NCBI GenBank assembly: GCA_040902895.1
Contig: JBBDWL010000076.1
Span: forward strand, 65,678 to 129,677
Length of the DNA: 64,000 nt
Source of the DNA: JALYRV01 sp040902895
GTDB lineage: Bacteria > Acidobacteriota > Vicinamibacteria > Vicinamibacterales > SCN-69-37
Direction of reading: 5' to 3'
In this document: piece after piece, positions 8,278 to 17,015 of the stretch
Layout: each line of letters opens with the position of its first letter
How positions within the stretch are numbered: the stretch's first letter is position 1
Notes under the pieces: model-generated
What the model was told of the DNA's origin: nothing
Database searches by the model: none
Seen by the model: only the letters and a program-made list of their open reading frames with translations
Made by a program: the position numbers and the translations under genes

Positions 8278-8739
8278 ATGTCTCTCCTGACGCAGATCAA
8301 CAACGACATCACCGAGGCCATGCGCGCCCGCGAAGCGGCGCGGCTGGGCACGCTGCGGCTGCTCAAGGCGGCGCTCGTCAACCGCGCCGTCGAGCGTGGC
8401 CGCGAGCTCGACGAGGCCGAGGCGCGGCAGGTCGTTCAGCAGATGGTGAAACAGCGGCGTGATGCGATCGACCAGTTCCGCGCGGGCAGCCGCGAGGATC
8501 TCGCCGTGAAAGACGAGGCCGAGATCGCGCTGCTGATGATGTATTTGCCGCCGGAGGCCGGGCCTGAGGCGATCGAGGCTGCCGTCGATGCCGCCATCGC
8601 TGAAACGGGCGCGTCGAACGTCAAGGATATGGGCAAGGTCATGAAAGCCACACTCGCGCGACTGTCCGGAGTGACCGCAGACGGACGGTTGGTGAGCGAA
8701 ACTGTAAAAAGGAAGTTAACTGCCGCAGGCGAGCGCTGA
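8278..8739 (+). CDS. yqeY: GatB/YqeY domain protein
   Basis: A 153-residue protein consisting of one YqeY domain, the helical tRNA-binding tail also found in GatB amidotransferase subunits. Characteristic stretches are LLTQINNDITEAMRARE, LRLLKAALVNRAVERG and ASNVKDMGKVMKATLARL. It is thought to help tRNA-dependent amidation or be a tRNA-binding accessory, but the free-standing form has no firmly assigned reaction. The start is the ATG at 8278, eleven bases after the preceding gene. A possible small RNA and a strong terminator follow. Confidence 0.88.
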   Translation: MSLLTQINNDITEAMRAREAARLGTLRLLKAALVNRAVERGRELDEAEARQVVQQMVKQRRDAIDQFRAGSREDLAVKDEAEIALLMMYLPPEAGPEAIEAAVDAAIAETGASNVKDMGKVMKATLARLSGVTADGRLVSETVKRKLTAAGER

Positions 8740-8745
8740 TCACTA

Positions 8746-8771
8746 AACTTTTTCGGCGCGGCGGCGTCTAA
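8746..8771 (+). promoter_or_regulatory. Possible ECF-sigma (sigma-E-like) promoter
   Basis: AAACTT (ending 8750) is followed after 16 bases by TCTAA (8767-8771, in the context CGTCTAA). This matches the arrangement of the sigma-E/ECF consensus GAACTT-N16-TCTGA. It begins seven bases after the yqeY stop codon and points into a non-coding stretch that ends in a strong terminator. No ECF sigma gene is in the window, so the link is by sequence pattern alone. Confidence 0.35.
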
Positions 8772-8777
8772 GGATGT

Positions 8778-8857
8778 GAAAGGCGCGAACGCCTCTCATC
8801 CATCCTCCGAAGCAAAAGGGGTGTCGTCCGCAGGGGACGGCGCCCCTTTTCTTTTTT
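8778..8857 (+). ncRNA. Candidate small RNA of about 80 bases
   Basis: A transcript started by the ECF-like promoter would run from about 8778 to the U-tract at 8857. It has no reading frame of note. It contains a small GGCG-CGAA-CGCC hairpin (within 8781-8793) and then the large terminator stem. I do not recognise it as a described RNA family. It could also simply be a yqeY 3' tail. Confidence 0.3.
8814..8857 (+). terminator. Strong Rho-independent terminator
   Basis: A 16-pair stem runs from AAAAGGGG (8814) to CCCCTTTT (ending 8850) with two G-U pairs and a short loop, then CTTTTTT. It ends the yqeY unit or the candidate small RNA. Confidence 0.8.
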
Positions 8858-8862
8858 AACTG

Positions 8863-8961
8863 GGGCTCTGCCCCAGACCCCGGCTCACTACGCTCGCTCC
8901 GCCATACAGCGTCGCTCCGCTCCGTTCGCTCTTCTGTGGGCTCTGCCCCAGACCCCGGCTC
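8863..8961. repeat. 24-base direct repeat, two copies, in GC-rich intergenic DNA
   Basis: The same 24 bases (starting GGGCTCTGCCCCAGACCCC) occur at 8863-8886 and 8938-8961, 75 bases apart. The copies are self-complementary around GGGGCTCTGCCCC. The second runs on into GGCTCGGTCGCTCGCG, a string shared with the GC-rich repeats at 21.6, 60.8 and 63.9 kb. The rest of 8962-9048 holds no gene and no recognisable site. Confidence 0.7.
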
Positions 8962-9048
8962 GGTCGCTCGCGTGCCTGATGGCTGCGCTCCGCTTCGCTT
9001 GCTTTCGCTGTGCTACGCTCCAATCTCAACGGCCGCCGGGATTAAATT

Positions 9049-10635
9049 GTGAGCCTCCGCCTTGCCCGCTCCGCGGGCGTCATGACCATTGCCACCCTTC
9101 TGAGCCGCGTGCTGGGACTCGCGCGCGACATCGTCCTGACCTCTGTGTTCGGCGCGAGCCGCGAGATGGACGCGTTCAACGTCGCGACGCGCATTCCCAA
9201 TCTGGTGCGCGATCTGTTCGCCGAGGGATCGATGAGCGCGGCGTTCGTGCCCACGTTCACGCGGCATCTCAAGCAGAAGGGCGAGGCCAGCGCCTGGCGG
9301 CTTGGCTCGAACGTGATCAACGCGCTGCTCGTGGTGACCGGCGTCCTCGTCGTGCTGGGCATGATCTTCGCGTATCCGCTGGCCGACTTCTACAGCAGCG
9401 ACGCGAAGTTTGCGGACAATCTTCCGTTGACGGCGACCCTGACGCGCTGGACGCTGCCGTTTCTCACGATGGTGGCCATCGCCGTCGCGCAGGCGGGCAT
9501 GCTCAACTCGCTGCGTCAATTCTTCATCCCGGCCGTCTCGCCGGCGATGTACAACGTCGCGCTCATCCTGAGCGCGCTGGTGCTGGTGCCGTTCGCGCCC
9601 GCGCTGGGCATCGAGCCCATCACGGCCATCGCCATCGGCACGCTGGTTGGCGGAATGCTGCAGATCGTGGCGCAGTGGCCGGCGCTGCGCTCGGCAGGCT
9701 ATCGCTACCAGCCGATCCTCGATTTCAAGGACCCCGGGCTGCGCCAGGTGCTGCTGCTGATGGGGCCGGGCACGATTGGCGTGGCGGCGGCCCAGATCAA
9801 CCTTGCGGTGAACACGTACCTGGCGACGTCGCAGGAAGTGGGTTCGGTGACCGTGCTCAACTACGCGTTCCGGCTGATGTATCTTCCGATTGGGCTCTTC
9901 GGTGTCTCGCTGGCGACGGCGGCGATTCCGGAAATCGCGCGCGAGGCGCTCGTGAAAGGCTTCGACGACATGCGCCGCACGATCTCGAGCGCGCTGCGCA
10001 TGATGCTGGTCCTGAGCGTGCCGTCGATGATGGGACTCGCCGTGCTCGGCCGGCCCATCGTCCAGCTGCTGTTCGAGCGCAACGAATGGACGCCCGCTGC
10101 GACAGCAGCCACCGCCTGGGCACTGCTCATGTACGCGCCCGGCCTCGTTGGCTATTCGATCGTCAAGATCGCGTCGCCCAGTTTTTACGCGTTGAGGGAC
10201 GCGCGCACGCCGGTGCTCGTGAGCATGATCACCGTGGGCACGAACGTCGCGCTCAACCTGTGGCTCGTGCGAGTGATGGGATTTGGCGGCCTGGCGCTCG
10301 GCACCGCGATTGCCTCACTGGTGAACGCAGGACTGCTGATGGCCCTGCTGTCGCGACGAATCGGCGGCGTCGACAGCCGCCGCGTACTGGTGACATTCAT
10401 GAAGATTGCGGCGGCCTCAGCGGCCATGGGTGCCTCGGCATGGTGGATTCACGTATGGCTGTCTGATGTGGTGGGACTGGCGAACGTCATGACGCGCGGC
10501 ATTGCGGTCGGCGGCGCAATTGCCGGAGCGCTCGTCGTGCTGGCGGCGGCAGCCAAGGTCCTGCGGCTGGCTGAATTCGAAGACGCGGTCAGTGCCGTCA
10601 TGCGCCGCGTGCGCGGCTCCGGCACCACGCACTGA
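9049..10635 (+). CDS. murJ: Lipid II flippase MurJ (MviN)
   Basis: Inner-membrane MOP-superfamily flippase that moves lipid II to the periplasmic face for peptidoglycan synthesis. At 528 residues it has the usual length. The N-terminus shows the family signature: TIATLLSRVLGLARDIVL, then FNVATRIPNLVRDLFAEG and SAAFVPTF. Many hydrophobic segments follow to the C-terminus, consistent with 13-14 helices. Translation starts at GTG with no good ribosome-binding site. It is followed one base after its stop by the rhomboid gene, so the two probably share a transcript. Confidence 0.95.
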   Translation: MSLRLARSAGVMTIATLLSRVLGLARDIVLTSVFGASREMDAFNVATRIPNLVRDLFAEGSMSAAFVPTFTRHLKQKGEASAWRLGSNVINALLVVTGVLVVLGMIFAYPLADFYSSDAKFADNLPLTATLTRWTLPFLTMVAIAVAQAGMLNSLRQFFIPAVSPAMYNVALILSALVLVPFAPALGIEPITAIAIGTLVGGMLQIVAQWPALRSAGYRYQPILDFKDPGLRQVLLLMGPGTIGVAAAQINLAVNTYLATSQEVGSVTVLNYAFRLMYLPIGLFGVSLATAAIPEIAREALVKGFDDMRRTISSALRMMLVLSVPSMMGLAVLGRPIVQLLFERNEWTPAATAATAWALLMYAPGLVGYSIVKIASPSFYALRDARTPVLVSMITVGTNVALNLWLVRVMGFGGLALGTAIASLVNAGLLMALLSRRIGGVDSRRVLVTFMKIAAASAAMGASAWWIHVWLSDVVGLANVMTRGIAVGGAIAGALVVLAAAAKVLRLAEFEDAVSAVMRRVRGSGTTH

Positions 10636-10636
10636 G

Positions 10637-11404
10637 ATGATGGCGCGCTATCCTTCAGCCGCTCCCGTGCATTATCAGTTCGGCCCAGGGCCGGCAACGC
10701 CCGCCGTGCGCGCCATTCTGATCCTCTGCGCCTTCATCTTTCTCATCTCGCTGGTCTGGCGCGAATCGGTCCTCACCTGGCTCGGGTTGATCCCGGAAGC
10801 GGTCGTCACCGACTTCATGGTGTGGCAGCCGCTCACCTATATCTTCGTGCACGATGGCGTCTTCCATCTCGCGTTCAACATGCTCGGGATCTGGATGTTC
10901 GGCGTCGAGCTGGAGCGCCTCTGGGGCACGCGCGCGTTCGCGAAGTTCTTTCTGCTATGCGGCGTCGTCGCGGGTCTGGCCACAGTGGCTGTCGGCCTGC
11001 TGCCAATCGACGCCATATGGCGCGAGCGGACCTATCTCGGCATAACGGTCGGTTCGTCGGGCGCGCTTTACGGCATTCTCTACGCATGGGCGAGGACATT
11101 CCCATACCGCACGGTGATGATGTTCCTCATTTTCCCGATGCAGGCGCGGTGGTTCGTCGCAATCCTGATTGCGATCGACTTCGCGATCGCGGCCCAATCG
11201 CGTCTGACGTCGGGCACGGCGCATCTCGCGCATTTTGCCGGACTTCTCGCCGCCTACATTTATCTCAACCGCGGCCGCGGCGGCGGCCGCGGCGGCATCA
11301 TCGCCGAACTGAAATACCGGTACTTGAAGTGGAAGATGAACCAGCTGCGGAAGAAGTTCGATGTCCATGAGGGAGGCAAACCCCCGAAGCCCTGGGTTCA
11401 CTGA
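10637..11404 (+). CDS. Rhomboid-family intramembrane serine protease
   Basis: A 255-residue polytopic membrane protein. The rhomboid landmarks are visible: an early WQPLTYIFVHDGVFHLAFNM loop/helix, the catalytic Ser in GSSGALYG and the catalytic His in HLAHFAG. After the sixth helix there is a basic cytosolic tail (Arg/Gly-rich, then KWKMNQLRKKFDVHEG). It should cleave transmembrane segments within the inner membrane; the substrate is unknown. Two ATG codons in tandem (10637, 10640) both serve as possible starts. Its 3' end overlaps the convergent htpX gene by seven bases. Confidence 0.88.
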   Translation: MMARYPSAAPVHYQFGPGPATPAVRAILILCAFIFLISLVWRESVLTWLGLIPEAVVTDFMVWQPLTYIFVHDGVFHLAFNMLGIWMFGVELERLWGTRAFAKFFLLCGVVAGLATVAVGLLPIDAIWRERTYLGITVGSSGALYGILYAWARTFPYRTVMMFLIFPMQARWFVAILIAIDFAIAAQSRLTSGTAHLAHFAGLLAAYIYLNRGRGGGRGGIIAELKYRYLKWKMNQLRKKFDVHEGGKPPKPWVH

Positions 11405-12375
11405 TAAGACATCCCCCTCAGTAAGGCCACGCGCTTGTCCATCGGCGGGTGGGTCGCGAACCAGTTCGCCAGCCAGGTTTCCTTGTCGTCCATCTTCAGC
11501 CCCAGGGGATCGGCGATGCAGAGGTGCGCGCTGCCGTGATGCACCAGCTTTGTCGGGCCCGCCATCGCTTCGATCGCCTCCAGCGCATCGGCTAGAGCGC
11601 CGGGATTGCGCGTGAGCTCGGCGGCTGACGCGTCGGCCAGGTACTCGCGCTGCCGTGACACGGCCATCGCGAGCAGGCGCCCCAGCAGCGGCGCCACGAG
11701 AATCAAGAGCAGCCACACGATGAGAAACACGATCGCCCCAGGGCCGCCGCCGCCACTGCGGCTGCGACTGCGGCGGGTGCCGCCCGCTACGCGACCCATG
11801 CGCCCCGACCAATCCGACAGCAGCGCAATCGCGCCGACCAGGGCGGCGATCACCGTCATCAGTCTGATGTCGTAATTGCGGATGTGCGACATCTCGTGCG
11901 CGACGACGCCCTGCAGTTGCTCGCGATTCAGGGTGCGCAGCAGTCCTTCGGTCACCGCAATCGACGCGTGCTGCGGATCCCGCCCGGTCGCAAACGCATT
12001 CGCGTCCGGATCGGGCACCATGAACACCTTTGGCGGCGGCAGGCCCGACGCAATCGCCATTTCCTCGACGACGTTGCGCAGCTGTGTGAGCTTCAGGCGG
12101 AAGTCGCCGTCGGCGGAGGCGAGGGCGGTGTCGACCGGAATAGCCTGGGTGGAGCGAAGCACGGCACGGTCGCCGGCAAAATAGCTGGTCGCCGCGGATG
12201 CCGACGACAGCGCGAGCGCGCCGGCCGTCCCGACCGGCAGAAGGAATCCTCCCTCCGTGCTGCCAAAGATGAACAGATCGAATCCTGCACCGACCAGCAG
12301 CGCCAGACCGATGAACGCAAGCATGACGGCCCATGTCCGCCGCCGGTTCGAACGCTGCTGTTCGAGAAAGTTCAT
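11398..12375 (-). CDS. htpX: Membrane-bound zinc metalloprotease HtpX
   Basis: M48-family protease of 325 residues in the inner membrane, acting in quality control of membrane proteins. Two hydrophobic segments near the N-terminus precede the zinc-binding HEMSH motif; a second pair of segments follows, and the downstream Glu ligand is expected in REYLADASAAELTRNP. The Gly-rich insert between the helices (about SRSGGGGPGA) is a family feature. It lies four bases after the SDR gene and close to lemA on the same strand, and HtpX-LemA linkage is common. Confidence 0.92.
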   Translation of the reverse strand: MNFLEQQRSNRRRTWAVMLAFIGLALLVGAGFDLFIFGSTEGGFLLPVGTAGALALSSASAATSYFAGDRAVLRSTQAIPVDTALASADGDFRLKLTQLRNVVEEMAIASGLPPPKVFMVPDPDANAFATGRDPQHASIAVTEGLLRTLNREQLQGVVAHEMSHIRNYDIRLMTVIAALVGAIALLSDWSGRMGRVAGGTRRSRSRSGGGGPGAIVFLIVWLLLILVAPLLGRLLAMAVSRQREYLADASAAELTRNPGALADALEAIEAMAGPTKLVHHGSAHLCIADPLGLKMDDKETWLANWFATHPPMDKRVALLRGMSYQ

Positions 12376-12379
12376 GGCC

Positions 12380-13852
12380 TCACCAGTCGGTCGGCGTGTA
12401 ATCCTTCAGGAACTGTCCCCACACGTGCCGGCCGGTATTCACCCCGTCGATGATCGGATCGACGATGCGGGCGCCGCCGTCGACGGCGTCGAGCGGCGGA
12501 TGGAAGCGCATCTCTTCGCGCTTGCGCATCGTGATCTCGATCGGATCCTCATCGGTCACCCACCCGGTGTCGACGCTGTTCATGTGAATCCCATCGTCGT
12601 GATAATCGGTCGCCGACGTGCGCGTCATCATATTGAGCGCCGCCTTCGCCATATTGGTGTGGGGATGGCGCGTCGTCTTGAAGCGGCGATAGAACTGGCC
12701 TTCGACGGCCGAGACATTGACGATGTGCTTGTCGCGCCCGGGCGTGCGCAGCATCAGCGGCTTGAGACGCGCGTTGAGCACGAATGGCGCGATGGCGTTG
12801 ACCAGCTGCACTTCGAGCAGTTCGACGGTGGGGACCTCGTGCAGCAGCAGGCGCCAGGAGTTGCGGCCGCGCAGATCGACCTGCTGGCGATCGATGTCGA
12901 GCAGGCCCGCGGGAAAAAGATCGGGCCGCGCCTGCAGCTCGTCCGAGAGCAGCGGCACTTGTGACAGCTCCGCGGAAAACGCGCCGCCTGCGGGGAGATC
13001 GGGTACCTGGCGCACCAGCGCCGCGGCTTCAGGCGACGGCGGCAGAGCGGCGCGCTCGGCCGCCATCATATGGGCGTAGAAATCCGGCGGCCGGCGGACG
13101 GTCTGACACGCGTTATTGACGATGAAATCGAGCCGATCGTGCGTGGCCGTCATGTGGCGGCAGAAAGCCTCGACGCTTGGCGTGTGCCGCAGATCGAGTC
13201 CGTAGATCTCGAGGCGGTCGATCCAGCCGGCGTGGTCCGCCTCTTCGGCGTAGCGTGCGGCTGCATCGCGCGGAAACCGGGTCGTGACGATGAGATGCGC
13301 GCCGGAGCGGAGCAGCTTCAGTCCTGCCTGATAGCCGATTTTCACGCGGCCGCCGGTCAGGACGGCCACGCGGCCGCGCAGATCCGCGAGCTCCGTCCGC
13401 TTCGCGAAGTTCACGTCTCCGCAGGCGGGACAGAGCTGATCGTAGAAATGATGCAGCTCGGAGAACGGCCGCCGGCACACATAGCAGTGCTGCTGAATGG
13501 GCGCGCGATCCTCTTCCGGCCCGGCCGGGTCCTCACCCGCCGGTGCAGGCGGAAAGACGTTCGGCGTCGTCGACGTCGGCTTGCGTCGCAGTACCCGAAT
13601 GCCAGCCTGATCGAGGACAGCCTCCTCGCGCGCCGCAATCCCGGCCCTGCGCTCCCGCCGGGCGGCCTTCGACCGGCGGCGCCGTGTCGAACTGTCGGGC
13701 GCGAACAGATGCGCCAGCGCTCTGTTGAACCGGCGCCAGTCCTCTTCCGGGAGGGCGTCGAGGTCGGACCAGTGGCCAGCCAGCGTCTCGAGCAAGTCGG
13801 TTGCCGCGCGCACGCGCGCGATCAGCGGATCGTTTTGCGGCGCGCGTGACAT
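12380..13852 (-). CDS. SDR-family protein with N-terminal zinc-ribbon region
   Basis: A 490-residue protein. The first 120 residues are charged and helical; then Cys123-x2-Cys126 and Cys141-x2-Cys144 (HCYVCRRPF, LCPACGDV) form a likely zinc ribbon; the rest is a short-chain dehydrogenase beginning RGRVAVLTGGRVKIGYQ. The nucleotide loop TGGRVKIG fits the SDR pattern loosely. The catalytic segment is changed: VNVSAVEGQF supplies a Ser, but the expected YxxxK reads TNMAK, so Thr replaces Tyr. The substrate is unknown. The upstream frame extends past 13852, but ATG with the sequence MSRAPQNDP is the first sensible start. Confidence 0.7.
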   Translation of the reverse strand: MSRAPQNDPLIARVRAATDLLETLAGHWSDLDALPEEDWRRFNRALAHLFAPDSSTRRRRSKAARRERRAGIAAREEAVLDQAGIRVLRRKPTSTTPNVFPPAPAGEDPAGPEEDRAPIQQHCYVCRRPFSELHHFYDQLCPACGDVNFAKRTELADLRGRVAVLTGGRVKIGYQAGLKLLRSGAHLIVTTRFPRDAAARYAEEADHAGWIDRLEIYGLDLRHTPSVEAFCRHMTATHDRLDFIVNNACQTVRRPPDFYAHMMAAERAALPPSPEAAALVRQVPDLPAGGAFSAELSQVPLLSDELQARPDLFPAGLLDIDRQQVDLRGRNSWRLLLHEVPTVELLEVQLVNAIAPFVLNARLKPLMLRTPGRDKHIVNVSAVEGQFYRRFKTTRHPHTNMAKAALNMMTRTSATDYHDDGIHMNSVDTGWVTDEDPIEITMRKREEMRFHPPLDAVDGGARIVDPIIDGVNTGRHVWGQFLKDYTPTDW

Positions 13853-13871
13853 TGGCACGTCGCCCGGACAG

Positions 13872-14447
13872 CTACAGCCTGTCCTTACCGAGCGAGAGAT
13901 CGACCTTCGGCACCGCGCGCTCGCCCGGCTCGGTGATCTCGAAGAGCTCGGCGCGCGTGAACGCGAAGGACGAGGCAATGACGTTCGAGGGGAAGGTCTC
14001 GCGCGCGATGTTGTACTTCGTCGCGATGTCGTTATAGAACTGGCGCGCGAAGCCGACCTTGTTTTCGGTGGCCGACAATTCTTCCTGCAGCATCTTCACG
14101 TTCTCGTTGGCCTTGAGCTGCGGATAGCTCTCGGCCAGGGCGAACAGACGCCCGAGCGCCTGGGTCAGCTCGCCTTCACGCCGGCCGGCCTCGGCGGGTC
14201 CTGACGCCGCGACTGCGCGCGCACGCGCCTCCATGACCGACGTGAGCGTGTCGCGCTCGAACTCCATCGCGCCGCGTACGGTCTGGACAAGGTTCGGCAC
14301 CAGGTCATGCCGCCGCTTCAGCTGCACGTCGATCTGGCGCCACCCGTTGTCCTTCTGGTTGCGAAGGCCGATCAACCGGTTGTACACGGCGATCGCCCAG
14401 AACAGGACGACGGCCGCGATGACGACGACCACCAGTAATGCGGTCAC
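13872..14447 (-). CDS. lemA: LemA family protein
   Basis: A 191-residue protein with one N-terminal membrane helix (VVVVIAAVVLFWAIAVYN) and a helical cytosolic or periplasmic domain. The family signature is clear: YNRLIGLRNQKDNGWRQIDV, QLKRRHDLVPNLVQTV and ENKVGFARQFYNDIATKYN. Its function is not settled; LemA proteins are often encoded with HtpX, as here on the same strand with one gene between. Its ATG overlaps the cupin stop (14444-14447), so it is probably co-translated with that gene. Confidence 0.92.
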   Translation of the reverse strand: MTALLVVVVIAAVVLFWAIAVYNRLIGLRNQKDNGWRQIDVQLKRRHDLVPNLVQTVRGAMEFERDTLTSVMEARARAVAASGPAEAGRREGELTQALGRLFALAESYPQLKANENVKMLQEELSATENKVGFARQFYNDIATKYNIARETFPSNVIASSFAFTRAELFEITEPGERAVPKVDLSLGKDRL

Positions 14448-14830
14448 TGCTCTCCCTCCGTGGGCACGGGCACGTTATGGAAGTACGAATCGGTCTTGTC
14501 CAGCCAGTCCTGCCGGATCGGACTGAAGACGTCGAGCTCGAACGTGTCGTCGAGCGCCTCGGCCTGGTGCTCGACCCACGACGGAATGACCAGCACCTCA
14601 CCTTCGCGCACGGTGATCTGCTCGCCGTCGATGAGAAACCGGAGCGCACCCTGCAGCACGTGCGTGATCTGCTCGCTCTCGTGCGAATGCATCGGGACCA
14701 CGGCCCCTTTTTTGAGATAGATCTGCGCGAGCATCTCACGCTCGCCTGTCACGACCTTGCGCGAGATCATCTCCGTCACTTTCTCGAGCGCGAGCTCGTC
14801 CCACCGCTGCAGCCTGGCGCGTGTAGTCAT
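14444..14830 (-). CDS. Small cupin-domain protein
   Basis: A 128-residue single-domain cupin. Motif 1 appears as VVPMHSHESEQITHVLQG and motif 2 as VLVIPSWVEHQAEALDD, giving the His/Glu set that usually binds one metal ion. It could bind a small ligand or be an isomerase/dioxygenase; nothing in the sequence fixes the reaction. It heads a minus-strand unit with lemA, the SDR gene and htpX, divergent from the E1 gene. A -10-like TAAGAT lies nine bases before its ATG. Confidence 0.8.
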   Translation of the reverse strand: MTTRARLQRWDELALEKVTEMISRKVVTGEREMLAQIYLKKGAVVPMHSHESEQITHVLQGALRFLIDGEQITVREGEVLVIPSWVEHQAEALDDTFELDVFSPIRQDWLDKTDSYFHNVPVPTEGEQ

Positions 14831-14839
14831 GTCACTCGA

Positions 14840-14853
14840 ATCTTACTTATAAT
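14840..14853. promoter_or_regulatory. Overlapping divergent -10 elements
   Basis: On the plus strand TATAAT (14848-14853) ends eleven bases before the E1 ATG. On the minus strand TAAGAT (14840-14845) ends nine bases before the cupin ATG. Only 34 bases separate the two start codons, so both transcripts would be almost leaderless and the two promoters probably compete. Confidence 0.5.
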
Positions 14854-14864
14854 TGCGTAGCCGC

Positions 14865-17015
14865 ATGAAGCCAAACAGCCGCAGCGCCGCCGCCACGGCG
14901 GATGCCCCGGACACGACGGGTTCCTCGACGTATCACGGTTTGTCGGGCCAGGATCTGGTGCGGATCTACCGCCTCATGCTCCTGTCACGCCGCCTCGACG
15001 ACAGGGAGATTCAGCTCAAGAATCAGAGCCAGATCTTCTTCCAGATCAGCGGCGCCGGCCACGAAGCCGCGCTGGTTGCCGCGGGGCTCGCGATGAAGCC
15101 GTCGTACGACTGGTTCTATCCGTACTACCGCGACCGCGCGCTGTGTCTCACGCTCGGCATGACCGCGCTCGAAATGCTCCTGAGCGCCGTCGGGGCCGAA
15201 GCCGATCCGAATTCCGGCGGCCGGCAGATGCCATCGCACTGGGGCCACAAGAAACTCAACATCGTGTCGCAGTCGAGCCCGACCGGCACGCAGTGCCTGC
15301 AGGCGGTCGGCTGCGCGGAAGCGGCGCTGCTCTATGACCGCATCGACGGCATCGCGGATGCCGCGTCGCGCTACCAGCGCGACGAGGTCGCGTACGTGTC
15401 GCTCGGCGACGGCACGACGAGCGAAGGCGAGTTCTGGGAAGCGCTGACCACGGCCTGCGTGCGCAAGGCGCCGGTCGTATTCCACGTCGAAGACAACGGC
15501 TACGCGATCTCGGTGCCCGTGGAAGTCCAGACGCCAGGCGGATCGATCTCGAAGCTCGTCGAGTCGTTTCCGGATCTCAAGGTGATTCGCGTCGATGGCA
15601 CGGATCCGCTCGCCAGCTACGCCGCCTTTACCGAAGCGGTCACATTCGCGCGCGAGCGCCGTGGCCCTGCCCTGGTCCACGCCAAAGTCATTCGCCCCTA
15701 TTCGCACTCGTTGTCTGACGATGAGAAGTTGTACAAGACGCCGGAGGAGCGCGAGGAAGAAGCGACGCGCGATCCCATCCCGCGCTTTGCCACCTTCCTC
15801 GTGGACGACAAGATCGCGACGCGCGAAGAGCTCGACCAGCTTGCAAAAGATATCGCCGCCGAGCTGGGTGAGGCCACGGACAAGGCGCTGGCCGCCGCCA
15901 AACCGGCGCGCGACACCGCCGAACGCTACGTCTATTCGCCCGACGTCGATCCGGCGTCGTCCGATTTCGACACGCCGATCGCCGCTGAAGGCAAAGCCGA
16001 CACGATGGTGGCGGCCATCAACCGCACGATGCGCGACGAGATGGCGCGTGATGCCCGCATCGTGATGTTCGGAGAAGACGTCGCCGACTGCAGCCGCATC
16101 GAAAACCTCGCCTGCGTACCGGGCAAGGGCGGCGTGTTCAAGGTGACGCACGGCCTGCAGCGCACCTACGGCGGCGATCGCGTGTTCAACTCGCCGCTCG
16201 CCGAGGCGAACATCATCGGCCGCGCCATCGGCATGGCCACGCGCGGGCTGAAGCCCGTGGTCGAGATCCAGTTCTTCGACTACATCTGGCCGGCGATGAT
16301 GCAGCTGCGCGACGAAATGTCGATGCTGCGGTACCGGTCGAACAACGAATTTTCATGCCCGATGGTGGTGCGCACGGCCATTGGCGGCTACCTGCGCGGC
16401 GGGGCGCCCTACCACAGCCAGTCGGGCGAGAGCATCTTCGCGCACTGCCCTGGTATCCGGATCGTGTTTCCGTCGAACGCGCAGGATGCGGCCGGACTGC
16501 TGCGCACGGCGATCCGCTGCGACGATCCGGTGCTGTATCTCGAGCACAAGCACCTGTATCGCCAGACGTACAACAAGGGCGAGTATCCGGGCGCCGACTA
16601 CATGATTCCGTTCGGCAAGTCGGCCGTGAAGCGCGAGGGCACCGACGTCACCGTCGTCACGTGGGGCGCGCTCGTGCAGCGCTCGCTGCTGGCCGCGCAG
16701 CAGGCCGAGAAGGAGGGCGTGAGCGTGAAGGTCATCGACCTGCGCACGATCATGCCGTTCGATTGGGACGGCATCGCCGAGGCCGTCACGCAGACGAGCC
16801 GCATCGTGATCGCCCATGAAGATCAGCTCACCTGCGGCTTCGGCGCCGAGCTCGCCGCGCGCGTCTCAGAGCACTTGTTCGAATATCTCGACGCCCCGGT
16901 CCGCCGTGTGGGTGCGCTCGACACGCCAGTGGCATACGCGCCCGGCCTCGAGGAAGAAATTCTTCCGGGATCGGCCGACGTGCTCGATGCGATTCTCCAG
17001 ACCGCTCGTTACTAA
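14865..17015 (+). CDS. 2-oxoacid dehydrogenase E1, alpha-beta fusion
   Basis: Thiamine-diphosphate enzyme of 716 residues with both E1 subunits in one chain. The alpha half (about 30-350) has the ThDP motif GDGTTSEGEFWEAL and the VEDNGYAISVP active-site strand; the beta half (about 375-716) begins NRTMRDEMARDARIVMFGED and ends with the transketolase C-terminal domain. The resemblance is to branched-chain or acetoin-type E1 rather than AceE. It would decarboxylate a 2-oxoacid and pass the acyl group to a lipoyl E2, but no E2 or E3 is in the window. ATG at 14865 is preferred over an upstream TTG. Confidence 0.87.
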   Translation: MKPNSRSAAATADAPDTTGSSTYHGLSGQDLVRIYRLMLLSRRLDDREIQLKNQSQIFFQISGAGHEAALVAAGLAMKPSYDWFYPYYRDRALCLTLGMTALEMLLSAVGAEADPNSGGRQMPSHWGHKKLNIVSQSSPTGTQCLQAVGCAEAALLYDRIDGIADAASRYQRDEVAYVSLGDGTTSEGEFWEALTTACVRKAPVVFHVEDNGYAISVPVEVQTPGGSISKLVESFPDLKVIRVDGTDPLASYAAFTEAVTFARERRGPALVHAKVIRPYSHSLSDDEKLYKTPEEREEEATRDPIPRFATFLVDDKIATREELDQLAKDIAAELGEATDKALAAAKPARDTAERYVYSPDVDPASSDFDTPIAAEGKADTMVAAINRTMRDEMARDARIVMFGEDVADCSRIENLACVPGKGGVFKVTHGLQRTYGGDRVFNSPLAEANIIGRAIGMATRGLKPVVEIQFFDYIWPAMMQLRDEMSMLRYRSNNEFSCPMVVRTAIGGYLRGGAPYHSQSGESIFAHCPGIRIVFPSNAQDAAGLLRTAIRCDDPVLYLEHKHLYRQTYNKGEYPGADYMIPFGKSAVKREGTDVTVVTWGALVQRSLLAAQQAEKEGVSVKVIDLRTIMPFDWDGIAEAVTQTSRIVIAHEDQLTCGFGAELAARVSEHLFEYLDAPVRRVGALDTPVAYAPGLEEEILPGSADVLDAILQTARY

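Noticed and set aside
8863..8961. Bacterial interspersed mosaic element or attachment site
   Set aside because: No integrase, tRNA or target duplication is nearby; only a direct repeat can be supported.
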